Source: Axinella damicornis (Eukaryota; Porifera; Demospongiae; Axinellida; Axinellidae). Taken from it: a stretch of 64,000 bases of DNA. The stretch lies in assembly GCA_963931865.1 (NCBI GenBank), contig OZ007509.1:11994671-12058670 (forward strand), written 5' to 3'. This document shows, in pieces, positions 44,665 to 56,600 of the stretch (position 1 is the first letter of the stretch; each line of letters opens with the position of its first letter). A model generated the notes under the pieces. The model saw only the letters and a program-made list of their open reading frames with translations, was not told the DNA's origin and did not search any database. The position numbers and the translations under genes were made by a program.

Positions 44665-45825
44665 CAACTCCCTCACGACAGTGTTATGACAGTTAAACTG
44701 TAGTTTAAATGAGGTTAACATTCAAAGGGGCCACTCCGCATGGGCGGGGCCAGCAGGCGCATGCGCATGCTTGGCCTGTGGCGCCTCGTGGCATAACGGC
44801 CAGTTAGTCTGTTTAGCGTGCCCCGGACAACAGGCAGTCAGAAGCCCTGAGACATTGTGTTCCAGTTTTTTACGCGGTCGGCACCCTCGATCCCAGCCAG
44901 GAGAAACAAGCGTGTATCCTTCCAATGGTCGCCACAACCTGCCTGTATCCTGCCACTTATATATTATGTTGTTTGTGGTGCGCCTGCAGCGCCATTGTCC
45001 GTTGACCTGTACAGGCCACGCTGGCTGGTCTGGTTGCGAGGATGGATGTCCTGTGTGGCTGGCTGCACGCCAGAAGTCTGATACTATGAGACAGTCCAAT
45101 CTGAAACTGATAATCACACTATTTGGATCCTGGGTCAGCCACCAGCAATTGACCAACGCTTACGCTAGGCCATGTGCCACTGTGCCTGGCGGGGATTAGT
45201 GCTACAGGCATGGTGCTGGGGCTTAGTCAACTGGCCACGGGCCAGTCGCTATGAAATCCTCTGGTAGGCGTAACTGTGGGAGTGGAAAACACTCCAGGGG
45301 CCTGCTTGCCACCGGCTGTTGGTGAAGAGTTTGCTGTCCCAAGGTAGCTAACAGCTAAGCGCTTCAGGCAGTACTAGACATAGAGCGCTGGGATCGCGGA
45401 GGCTTGACAACGCGAATCAACTTTTCCACTTTTGATAACAGTAGAACATTAAGCCTATAGGTTGAAAGATAAAAGAAAAAAAAAACAAGTGGTTATATAG
45501 AAGCTGAGGGGCCCTAGCGGCACAGAGGGAACAATGCAATAGGTACAAAAGGGTGGCCAAAACCACTGCATGTTAACACCTAGGTGCAAATACATGAGAG
45601 TAGTAAACATTGCATCATAGCTACATAAGCAAAGTAAGCATGTCATAACATACCACTGGCCAAGACTAGTTGTCTTCAAAGTAACAGAGTTCAGTTCAGT
45701 TCTCACTTTCAATCGACACAAGACCATGTAGCCAAGTTCCTGTCCGATCAGGGCGTCACAAGGAATTTCATTTCACAATGTGCTCCTCACTTTGGTGGTC
45801 TTTGCGTAAGCGTCCCCCATGGCCA
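44665..45825. other. No recognised gene
   Basis: A 142-codon plus frame (44771-45199) is Cys/Trp-rich and matches nothing I know. No repeat structure was found. Confidence 0.35.
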
Positions 45826-46375
45826 CTGGTTGGCTTGCTGGGCCATGGGCGGAGGAGCTGCTCCCCTAAGTGTTAGCTGGAGTCTTGATGTGATTGCTGC
45901 TCAGGTGATTGCTTACATGCCTAGCTGTCATTAAATATGCTGCTTGCCTGGCTGCCACCAGGTGCGACTCGCTGGGCTACATTTTCACGCCTGACTGCCA
46001 CCAGGGGTGGCCTAATATTGACACCAGTGGCAGGGGTTAGCCTGGCCTGGCTAGTTGATGCTGAGTACCGGAATACCTAAGTACCACCCAGTTGAGATGG
46101 GTACCCCCGCCTGGGAAACAAGTGGTGTGTCTGATTGTGAATCCACTAAGGGAGGGGAGTGGCCCTTGTAAAATTCCAACCCTTTCCAGGTGTGACTCGC
46201 TGGGCTAGTTGGGGCCCAAGTGCCTATTGGCTAACCGATGCTGAACTTCCTCAAGCCTAATGGCCATCTGTTTGCAGGGGTGCCCTGCCTGTCTGGCGGA
46301 TGTTACATGCTCAGTTACAGGGCTTGCCTGGTCTGGCTGGTTGTTGCTGAGTGCCCAGGATTCCTGCATACCTGA
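45826..46375. repeat. Degenerate repeat of about 60-70 bp
   Basis: Motifs GGGCTAGTTG, TGCTGAGT and CCTAATGGCCA recur irregularly. The block GGAGGGGAGTGGCCCTTGTA is shared with 49050 and 50370. Confidence 0.6.
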
Positions 46376-46379
46376 TTAC

Positions 46380-46677
46380 CCCGCCAGTGGGCTCGCCCCG
46401 TCAGTGGGCTCGCCCCGTCAGTCCCATCAGTGGGCTCGCCCCGTCAGTGGGTTTGCCCCGTCAGTGGGCGCGCCCCGTCAGGGGGCTCGCCCCGTCAGTC
46501 CCGTCAGTGGACTCGCCCCGTCAGTGGGCTCGCCCGTCAGTGGGCTCGCCCCGTCAGTGGGCTCGCCCCGTCAGTGGGCTCGCCCCGTCAGTGGGCTCGC
46601 CCCGTCAGTGGGCTCGCCCCGTCAGTGGGCTCGCCCGTCAGTGGGCTCGCCCCGTCAGTGGGCTCGCCCGTCAGTGG
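46380..46677. repeat. 17-bp minisatellite, left segment
   Basis: CCCGTCAGTGGGCTCGC units, about 17 copies, with a few variant or 16-bp units. All three plus frames stay open (51-nt supercycle, 17 residues such as GSPRQWARPVSGLAPSV). Confidence 0.95.
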
Positions 46678-47180
46678 TAGGCCTTGACAGATTATGCTAG
46701 CATAATTTTGAGAATAATAGGTACTCAAGAGCATAAGGGAATTATGCTGGAATAATAGGCATAAATATCCAGACCTGTGAGAATAATAGGCTACACTTAC
46801 CTAATACTTATAATTAAACAGCATGCTTGCTCAGACTCGCTGGCGTGCAGGCCTATCTCGCAAAGCCACACCCTCACACTAAACATTAGCATGCAAACTG
46901 ATTCTATATCTTATACTGGTTCAGCCATCCTCTGCAGCTGTAGAGCGAATGTTCTCCATCTTGCAAGACTCCTATATCAACAACAGTCATCGCTAGAGGA
47001 ATTATTATGCTCCTGTACAATGTATATAATGCTGCAGTACAAGAACGCTGAGTGAAGAATAGTGTTGACAAATTATGCTTTGAGAATAATAGGACAACTC
47101 CAAAGCATAATAGGCATTAATGCTGAGAATAAGGGAATGGAATAATAGGGCAGAAAAAAAGCATAATCTGTCGGGGCCTA
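46678..47180. mobile_element. MITE inserted in the minisatellite, 8-bp duplication
   Basis: TAGGCC...GACAGATTATGCT faces AGCATAATCTGTC...GGCCTA. GTCAGTGG is repeated exactly on both sides (46670-46677 and 47181-47188), the 8-bp duplication expected of hAT elements. The interior near both ends is rich in GAATAATAGG. Confidence 0.85.
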
Positions 47181-47540
47181 GTCAGTGGGCTCGCCCCGTC
47201 AGTGGGCTCGCCCCGTCAGTGGGCTCGCCCCGTCAGTGGGCTCGCCCCGTCAGTGGGCTCGCCCCGTCAGTGGGCTCGCCCCGTCAGTGGGCTCGCCCCG
47301 TCAGTGGGCTCGCCCCGTCAGTGGGCTCGCCCCGTCAGTGGGCTCGCCCCGTCAGTGGGCTCGCCCCGTCAGTGGGCTCGCCCCGTCAGTGGGCTCGCCC
47401 CGTCAGTGGGCTCGCCCCGTCAGTGGGCTCGCCCCGTCAGTGGGCTCGCCCCGTCAGTGGGCTCGCCCCGTCAGTGGGCTCGCCCCGTCAGTGGGCTCGC
47501 CCCGTCAGTGGGCTCGCCCTGTCAGTGGGCTCACCCCGGA
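47181..47540. repeat. 17-bp minisatellite, right segment
   Basis: About 21 nearly identical CCCGTCAGTGGGCTCGC units; the last two carry single changes. Confidence 0.96.
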
Positions 47541-47754
47541 ACAACACTATTTTGAGCTTGACAGTTCATACGACATCAATGCCTATTGTTGTATGGGAGC
47601 ATCAGTGATGTCTCACTGCTACCTTCAGCCATTTTTAGATACCACGTGGAACCAAAGTTTGAAGTTCGATGGTTGCATGCCACCACGGAAGTATTATGAC
47701 ACCATATACATGAATGTGACCGATTAGTCTCGCATTATTGGTAACCGATTATTA

Positions 47755-48520
47755 TTCCGATATAGTTGCCTCAGGCCTAACATCGGGTATACGGGGGGTA
47801 CTGTGTACCCTGCTGGGCTAGTTGCTGAGTATCATGCACGTCTAATGACCACATTTTGCTGGCGTGTACCCTTGCTGATCATGCATACCTGTGCAGGTGT
47901 GTACCCTTGCTGATTACCCGGCGCACCCAGTGGCCACCTATTGCAACTGTGCACCCTGCTGATATCCTGTGCACTTAATGACCTTCGGTTGCGGGTGTCC
48001 GCCATTGCTATTTAGTGGTTGCAAATTATCCTGCAGGCCTAATGGCCACCTCTTGCAGGTGGGTACCCTTGTGGGGTTAGTTGGTGCTGAATGGCCGGCA
48101 TGCCGAATGTCTACCTGTTGCCGGTGTGTACTGTATACCCTGCTGGGCTAGTTGATGCGGAACCTGCGGTTATAATGACCAGCTGTTGCAGGGGTGTACC
48201 CTGCTGTTATAATGATCACCTGTCGCAGGGGCGTACCCTGGTGGGAGGCACATCCTGCCGGCCTAATGACCACGAGCTGCAGGGTGTGTGCCCCGCGGGA
48301 CTAGGTGATGCTGACTATCGTGCATGTCTAGTGACCACCTGTTGCAGGTGTGGGTGCTCCACTGGGCTAGTTGATATTGTGCATGCCTGACGAGCACCGG
48401 CTGCGGGTATGTGTGTCCTGCTGGGCTACGTAGTCAATGCTGATTATCCGAACTGCTGCCTGTTGCAGGTGTGTGTACCTTGCATGCCTGTGAGGGATGT
48501 GAGCGAATCTCTTATTCAAC
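47755..48520. repeat. Degenerate repeat of about 60-70 bp
   Basis: Recurring CTGCTGGGCTAGTTGATGC, GACCACCTGTTGCAGG and GTGTGTACC in variable spacing; same family as 45826-46375. Confidence 0.7.
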
Positions 48521-48791
48521 GCTGTGGGTCGCTTGGAGTCACCAGCATTGCACGCTGTAGCGCTGTGGTAGCTTCATGTCTTCCCTGTGGCTGCCATTGC
48601 AGGCAGTCAGCTGGGCGTGGGTGCGTGTCCACTGATTGGAACTAACTGTGACGCTCAGCTTATTCTTGCCTTGCGCTGCGACAAGTCGCACCCAGGGTTG
48701 CAACGGCTACCAGGAGTGTGGTTACCAATGTAAAAGCAGTGGATTCAGTATTTAGTCTAGCTGGATTGGGGAGTGTGGCGCTTAGCGCCAC

Positions 48792-49155
48792 TGGAGGATG
48801 TCAGGTCTGACATACACTCCCCTGCCCAGATCCATGTCAGGGGCCCTACTAATGGTCCTATTATATCGTGGGGCCCCTGTAGGATAATGCTAATGATTAC
48901 CGTCCCGTCAGTGGACTCGCCCCGTCAGTGGGTTTGCCCCGTCAGTGGGTTCGCCCCGTCAGTGGGCTTGCCCCGTCAGTGGGCATTCCCGGTCAGTTAT
49001 TTGCTCAAGGCCAGGTCTGGCCAGGGACGCCAGCCAGGCATCCCACTATGGGAGGGGAGTGGCCCTTGTAAAACTCCAAACCTTTCCCCTTCTCGTCAGG
49101 AGTTACGGGGGTATTGTATGGCTGGTAGTAATGACTAGCCCCGCATGAAGGTTAA
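48792..49155. repeat. 364-bp direct repeat, copy 1
   Basis: Identical by eye to 50113-50476. Contains five units of the 17-bp minisatellite, CTGACATACACTCCCCTGCC, and GGAGGGGAGTGGCCCTTGTA. Begins TGGAGGATG and ends GAAGGTTAA. Confidence 0.93.
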
Positions 49156-50112
49156 GTTCCAGTTTTTTCCCTCCCACCGCATCCCTGCCTTCCAGGGTCA
49201 TTCCGGTCAGGTCTCATTCATTCCAAGTGAGACTCACTCATTGGGGATCAGTCTCACCCACAGGTTGAGGTATTATTGGTATGCGATCGCATCCTAATGC
49301 CAGCGGTATGCACTTCTGTTACCCATGTGCCTAGTTTCTAGACACTTACCCCTTGTCAGCTCCAGCGTGGGCGTGACCCACATAGTTGAGCATGGCTCGC
49401 ACTGTGTGAGTGCGATTTGTCTCCCAGACTGTGAATCTGGTACATGCAAATAACATGTTGCATTCATTTTTGGACATCATACCGTAAATCTCTGCCATGT
49501 GCGAGAGTCTGGTACCAAGACTAAGGCTATCTGTTTGCTGGATGATGGCGGCAACTAAGACGCTGGTCGCTCGTGACCTGCCTGCTCATTGGTTAGAGGC
49601 CTGGAGCGAGGAGCGACCATAAATAGTTTACATCTGTACCCTCTCAGTGGCGACAACAGCAGATGAAACTGCTTGTGGACGTACCTATGGGGATCGACCT
49701 CAGCGTACATAACATGTCCTGTAGGACACATGGTGTGCTGGACCAGTGTGCTGCGGCATATGCATTGTGGCCATATCGCTCCTGGACTGCCTCGGCTAAT
49801 AGTTCCTGCGTTGTGCATAATTATGTGTGTATTCTGGTGTGACTCTCAGTGGCCTGACTTTCCGTCGCCTGAGTTTTTTGCTGTGCTCAGGCATCACATT
49901 CTGATGACAGTCTTGTACGTACATCTATTCCATGTGCATTTGCTCATGCTCACCCTACAATGTCCCACACTTTCATTACTACTGGCATTACATACTTATG
50001 CCCAGTTCTTTCAGTTCCGTACTCTCCACTCTCCCCCTTTTGGGGACTGTGTGAAATTACAAGGGTTAGGTCGCACTCCCCTCTCAGTTTCCATAGAGAG
50101 CCAGTTTGGGTG
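49156..50112. other. 957-bp segment between identical direct repeats
   Basis: Contains GTCTCA(C/T)TCATT repeats near 49209-49262 like those of the element at 36565-37530. A related GGGCGAGCC-type end is near 49945. No coding region recognised. Confidence 0.5.
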
Positions 50113-50476
50113 TGGAGGATGTCAGGTCTGACATACACTCCCCTGCCCAGATCCATGTCAGGGGCCCTACTAATGGTCCTATTATATCGTGGGGCCCCTG
50201 TAGGATAATGCTAATGATTACCGTCCCGTCAGTGGACTCGCCCCGTCAGTGGGTTTGCCCCGTCAGTGGGTTCGCCCCGTCAGTGGGCTTGCCCCGTCAG
50301 TGGGCATTCCCGGTCAGTTATTTGCTCAAGGCCAGGTCTGGCCAGGGACGCCAGCCAGGCATCCCACTATGGGAGGGGAGTGGCCCTTGTAAAACTCCAA
50401 ACCTTTCCCCTTCTCGTCAGGAGTTACGGGGGTATTGTATGGCTGGTAGTAATGACTAGCCCCGCATGAAGGTTAA
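50113..50476. repeat. 364-bp direct repeat, copy 2
   Basis: Second copy of 48792-49155, same orientation, ending about 150 bp before the start codon of the membrane-ZU5 gene. Confidence 0.93.
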
Positions 50477-50484
50477 TGCACAAA

Positions 50485-50580
50485 ACAGTAGCATTTTACA
50501 TGTAAGATGGGGTTGTATACTGAACTGCTTTATGCCATTGTTACAGTTCTGCTATCCCTACATCTCTTACACTTGTGATT
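50485..50580. repeat. Fragment of the composite element 5' palindrome
   Basis: GGGGTTGTATACTGAACTGC, TTTATGCCAT and TTCTGCTATCCCTACATCTC match the right palindrome arm at 40853-40906. It lies directly upstream of the first exon at 50625. Confidence 0.8.
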
Positions 50581-50624
50581 TAATGTGAAGCTTCCCCTTG
50601 TGTGCACACAGTACTGTAGCAGCC

Positions 50625-53600
50625 ATGGAGTGTCGAACGCTGACAGGGGGTTCTAGGCCAGGTAGGCATACAGTAGTTACTAGCATCATCATGTTGAATC
50701 GCACTTTACAGCGGTCTTTGGTCTGTTCTCTATAGGTGACAATTTTGTCAGCCTGGAGTTCAACCTTGTCCTTTTTCCTGTGTTGACTCTCATACTTCTC
50801 AGAAACAATGTTTTTGGCTATCTGATTGACATTGTTGCTGGTGGCCTGCTAATATATGGGACACTAGTGAGGAAACAGATCCTGTATGACAACAGCTGCC
50901 CTGCCAGTGAAGAGACTGTGTACAATTTATATGTGTACAGCCTGGTGTCATGGATTGCATCAGCTATCATTGAGCTCAAGTCATGCAGATTCTTGATGTG
51001 CAAGATTCGACTTGGTGGCTATGATGTACGAAAGTTCAACAAGAGACAGATTTGTTCTCTTACACTGTCACTACTTGTCAGCGCGAATTCTTGTTGGGTG
51101 ATGCTTCAGTATAGCAGTGCAGTGCACAAGTCGTTCAAAGGGTTGACAAATGATCAGTCACTACTGCTGTACTATCTCATGGCAGCAACTGCTCAAAACA
51201 GCCGAGTCTTCTTAGAAGGTATGAGCTATTCCAGGAATGATCATGTTGCATTCATGACTTTGTCACACTACAGTATTTTACATAGCCTCATTCTCAGGCG
51301 TCTCCCCAGCTTTTTGTCGCATGTACATAAAACGGGGAGAGAGCTGCAGGGGAGGTTCGACAGAAAGCTGGACTGGATATAATTTGAAGACAGGCTGATG
51401 CTGCGTGATTGCATTCCTTTCGTACGTGTTTGAACTTCGCACTGCCTATGCTTAGACCACACTTATCTTTGTACCTCAGGGGTACAGTGCATTGATTGTT
51501 AGCGTATTGTCTGTTGAAATGATCACTATGATGAAAGCTCAGGGGTACAGTGGTGAAAGAGCCTCGGGTTTGATCTGCATTAGGATTGTATAGGCACGTG
51601 ATCATTTATGACCTTTTGACCCAATCGGACCACCTCTGAAGTAGCACAAGCAGCAACTAGCAATCATTTTCTGCTTCCAACTCTGATAGTGCAAAGTACA
51701 ACTTTGCTAAACTATGAATATTATATGAAGATTGAGAATGTTGCTGAAAGTCACCAGACGATTATTCCATAGGTTTCCGGCTGGGCATGAGACTACCTCT
51801 GGGAGAGAGCCTGGAAGATTTCATCACATGCACGATGAAGTACTATGCATGGTTTTATGCGTGGTTTGATATTGAATTATTGCCCACGCAAAGACGGCAT
51901 TCGTTGACCGTTGCGAGTTTGTGGCATGGCCCAGCGTCCCTTCCTGGTATTTTACGCAGATGCCGAGGTACGCTAGGTTCATGGCCTCCCGGCATGGGTC
52001 CACTTGATGTACAGATTATACAGTCTACACACGACATGTGTACTACATGTACTCTCCGGAAAACAAAAAATCGTAACTAGCCTGAGCGTTTGCTCGTGAT
52101 TTGTCACTTGAAACCGCCGTGTACCTCTCTAACTACCTTGTTCACAATATGATTATGAAACTTGTTTTCAGGACTCGCAGTTGTTCGTTGTGGTCTTCCA
52201 AGGACTCCAAGCGCGATCGCTGTCGTACTGAGCAGCAAGATCAAAAAGGCATGCGTGGGCAATAATTCGATTACCAAAACCATGCATAAACCACACATAG
52301 TACGTCATCGTGCACATGACGAATCTTCCAGGCTTTCTCCCCATTTTATGTACAGTATGTGACAAAAAAACTGGGGAGGAGCCTGGGAACGAGAAATATT
52401 ACACTCCTGGTAGGGAGAAAATAGTGCCGCGTAAAGAATGTAATGTGTCAAACTATAATCTAGACTATAATCTATTTTAGTCTTAATTAGTTAAGTTAAG
52501 TTAACCCTTTAGGGCCCATAGCACCAAATGTCATCATAATACTTCAGCTTCATCATGTGACTTCTGGCAATGTTCTTGGGAGATAGGTTCTGCGACAGCA
52601 GAAAGGGCGGGACAAGGGGAGGTGGGTGGGTGCACCCGGAGGGTGCAAACAGCATGGCCGTGTCTGGGCTCCGCGGTAGAAAGGTCTTGGTCGGCACTGG
52701 GAGGGCCATTTCCATTGATTTTGGCATCAATGGGGTTAGAAAGTAGCCGTCTGGCTTTGTAGGGCCTAGCATACATGGCCCGTTTTTAAGCTACGGCAGG
52801 TTACCATTTCTCGGGAGACTTGATTGCAAGTTTGTTAATTTGTGGGCGTGGTTAAGTCACGTATACACTTAGTATAGCGGAAATTACCTGTGTGAGCAGT
52901 TTTGAGCCCAGCAACGCCAGGGAACAGAAGCTAGGGTACGTTTAAGTATTCTATACACTGAAAATGACCTAGAGACAGAAATTTGGGCCCTAAACAGTCT
53001 TTTAACATAACTTATTAAATAACGAGGGGCAACCGCACTCCTGGTAGCCGCGGTTAAACGGTAGCACAAGCTAAGTGTGACAGTTCGTTCTAATTATCAT
53101 ACATGACGTGAGTACCATGATAGCTATATTAGGGAAGATCAGAAATTATTTATTGTGCTCTCAAGCGCCCCGGTTACGACTCGCCGTAGCGCAAGCTAAG
53201 TATCGCAATTCGTTCCAATTAACGCACATGCCACGTGGCAACCACGCTCAGTCGATCGCGAGCAATGGCGACCAAAAGGAAGACAGGACATTATCACAGC
53301 ACTCACAACTTAGCCAGCACAGTGAGTTTTGGCATGCAAGCGTCAGTGAACGACAGCGATCACGGCCGTGAGGTCAGAATCTTCGTGTGCCTTTCCTAAG
53401 AACGGTACTGCCACCGGAAGTCGAAGAGAGCGCTCGAGCAATGGCAGCCACGGCGAGACAAAAGCGCTCATATCTCCACCACCAAGGTGAGTTTCAACAC
53501 CAACTTTTTACATTCAGGTCAGGGCATGATAGCGATCACGGCGGTGTAGTCACAATTTCTGTAGGCCAAGCCTAAGTACTCAAACATTATATTATATTAA

Positions 53601-56600
53601 TTAATTATATTATTTACGCGGCACAATTTTCTCTATACCAGGAGTGTAATTAATGTTTGACTACAGTAACTTCGGAATGGCCCACAAAAATTCTGACTAC
53701 ACTGTCATGATCGCTATCATGCAGTGACACAAACACTTAATAGTTGTGCTTTTGTCGTGCCGTCGGCCACCATTGCTCAATCGTTCTCTTCTACATTGGT
53801 TGCCAGTAGCCTCGTTCCCAGGCCTCCATCCAGAGTTTATCTTGCAGCCATGGAGAAAAATCGGCTAGAAGGCTTGGTGAAGTTTACCACATGATGCCAC
53901 TGACATCATGATAACATCAAATGATAAGTGCAAAACGTCACGCGCACGTGCCCAGCGGTACGGTGAACGTTAGCTGGCTTTACTTGATATGCAGAGTTTA
54001 CTGATCATGAAAGGCGTGAACCATTCAACATAGACAAGAATCAGATTGCTGCGTGGTGACCAAGATTTGGTGGAGAGCTCAGGCACTGAGCGGAAAATGG
54101 GAAATGGCATTCCGTGAATGGGCGGTGTCTATTCATGGAAATACGGTAGTAGCGTCGTTCCCAGGCTCTCATTCTCGAAAAGGAGAAGAGACCCTGGTAA
54201 CATTGGGGGGGGGGGGGGGGGGTGCAGTTGACAGGTGTTCAAGAGGGCCACTGGTCTGAGCTCGCTGTTCACTGTGGTTTGTTTGTGGGACCAGTGCTCA
54301 TCGTATGTCGCTGCATATGGGATTGACGGTTCGCAAGGTGAGTTTTATTGTCCGGTTTGCTTGTTAGAAGTGTCTCTGATCTTGATAAAGCCGGGGATGC
54401 CTTGAAAACGAAGAGTAATAATTCCAATAGCGTTTGATGAATTTATAATTCACACAACATTTCCACAAAAGTAGGAATGTCCTTCGTTTATCTCATGAAT
54501 GATGACGCGCCGGAAGTTAACGTTTGACCCCCTCCAACGTTACCAGGCTCTCTTCGAGAATGAGAGCCTGGGAATGAGGCTAGGACTGATAGCTTCCTTC
54601 TGCTCAGCTTTAATACTACGAAAACTTGACCACGTGGAATGCTTACACTGCATTTTCATACTTCCCAACCCTGAGTTTTGTATATGCAGGAAAATTTCAC
54701 TTATTTTGCAGGATTTCGCTGTCTTGTGCAGGACATTTGCACAGCAGCATTCCTAGGGTAGTCTGGAGAGAATTTACAACGGACGAAAGAGGCTCCCTTT
54801 CTGCTTGAGGACACATTATAGCGCTTTCAATCGGGATGCCACTTGCATGGCCTTCTTGGACACCGGTTCTGACCGCGCTGACCCACTGGTACTTGCACTC
54901 ATCTGCAGGTAGTAGTTTGTCAGACAGCTTGCTTGTACGTAGTAAACGCCTAGGCCACGTGTATAATTTCCGGGACAATTTTGATTGTTTCCGGGACAGC
55001 AGGACAAAAGGTCAGTTTCCGGGACAGTCCCGGAAATTCCGGGACGGTTGGCAAGTGTGCATTTTCTAATTAAACATGTTTGCTGAGAAGCAAGCAACAA
55101 GTGTATCTAGCTAGCCTCATTCCCTCACCATCGCCCAGCTTTTTGTCGCTTAAAGTATTTTTTTCGTGCATGGGAGAGCCTGGGAACTAGGCCGTGACTG
55201 CCATTCTTGCTGGCCATACTGTCAGCTGGTCTTGCAGTGAAGCTGGTATAAATCGGAAAGATTGGCGGCAAAGCTGTAGCCTTGCTTTCCACAGCTTGGC
55301 GTCTCCCGCTCCTTCCCGGTCTGTCTTGGATTTTCACATCACCCTCGAGTCTTCTCCTGCCTTTGAATTTGCTTGTCACACCGCCCTGCCTCAGGCTGTC
55401 TGTCCTCTTCTCTACTACTTGATGTTGTACCACGCGACATAAACATGAATGGTTTACCATATTTCTGCGATCAAACGCCACGGCTACTCATCACACGATT
55501 TACTGCAGCTACTATTCAGGGCGGCCACTAATCAAAGGTGGTGTTTATTAAACTCAGCATGAATGAAGAAGCGAGGAAATGGATTGGAACACCGTGTATC
55601 CACAAAGAAGCTTGAAGTTTGCTTCAACTCCGTGTGGTACCATCATAATCATCCCGACAAAACGGTAGGAAACTGCCAAAGCCATTACTGTCGCAAAAGA
55701 TTTCGCTGGTCACACGTCGCTTGCCCCCCGGCCCCATGCATTGACCACAGGAAATGCCAAACGTTCTTAGACAGCTCTCAGGGAACATGACCAACAATCT
55801 GTTCTCCTCTCATGCTCACAGCATGCAATACAGTCACGGTCCTCAAGGGCTAGACAAAGCACTTCAATCCATTTGAATACTAGCCACGGCTACTAAACAA
55901 GGGCGGCGTTTTTTGGTTCAACCGGTGTAACTATTATTCGAGGGCAGCCACTAATCAAGGGCGGCGTTTGATTGCGGAAATACGGTACTTCCTGTTTGTA
56001 CACAGTGGCAGATTACGTGATAAATTTCGCCGCCTTCTCCCGATTTTCACGGCTGCGACTGGGCGGAGGCCTGGGAATGAGGCTAGGTTGCCAGTAGTCA
56101 TACAACAGGAGGTCACACCAATAACTTATGCACCACACTCACGTGTACGGTCAACCTGTATATTAAGGAAGGGGTGGAGTTGCTACCAATTCTTTCGTAT
56201 ATTATTGCAAAGTCAACGGTCAAAGCCTCAAAATCAGCGCAGTCAACACTCAAAGCTTCGAAAATCAGCATGGTCAACGGTCAAGCCGCAAAAAAGAGCG
56301 GTCAAAGTTTTCACCCACGGTCGCAGCTGTGACTGCAGAGTCTATATGGGCGTGACCTCCCCTCGTCTTACGAACGCCCCACAAAGATTCTGACCACACA
56401 GTATGTCAGCCGTGGTCACTGTCGTTCACTGACGCTTACATGCCAAAACTCACTGTGCTGGCAAAGTTGTGAGCCCTGTAATAAGTTCTTGTCTTCCCTT
56501 TGGCCGCCATTGCCAACCGAGCATGGTCATCACGTGACATGTGCATTAATTCGAATGAGCAGCTTGCACAACCGGCGAGTTGCAACCGGTCGCAACACGG

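Larger units (their letters stand above)
53807..56085. mobile_element. 2.3-kb TAG-ended element with 9-bp duplication, carrying nested elements
   Basis: TAGCCTCGTTCCCAGGCCTC at the left and GAGGCCTGGGAATGAGGCTA at the right. GGTTGCCAG is repeated exactly outside both ends (53798-53806 and 56086-56094). It interrupts a dimeric repeat copy. Three or more smaller elements lie inside. No transposase recognised. Confidence 0.85.

Noticed and set aside
44771..45199. 142-codon ORF, Cys/Trp rich
   Set aside because: No domain, no splice partners, and overlapping ORFs of equal length on the other strand.
46380..47540. Possible CRISPR array
   Set aside because: Units are contiguous with no unique spacers, and the genome is eukaryotic.
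46260..47727. Overlapping plus-strand ORFs with PRQWARPVSGLA repeats
   Set aside because: Frame-independent translation of the 17-bp minisatellite; no start context, splice sites or non-repeat homology.
48792..50476. LTR retrotransposon
   Set aside because: The identical direct repeats do not have TG...CA ends, no flanking duplication is seen, and the 957-bp interior shows no primer site or coding region; kept only as a direct-repeat pair.
51219..51382. Continuation of exon 2 to the stop at 51382
   Set aside because: The GTATGA donor at 51219 is in the phase required by the exon at 60169, and the sequence beyond it is less hydrophobic and does not match the protein's continuation; an alternative short isoform cannot be excluded.
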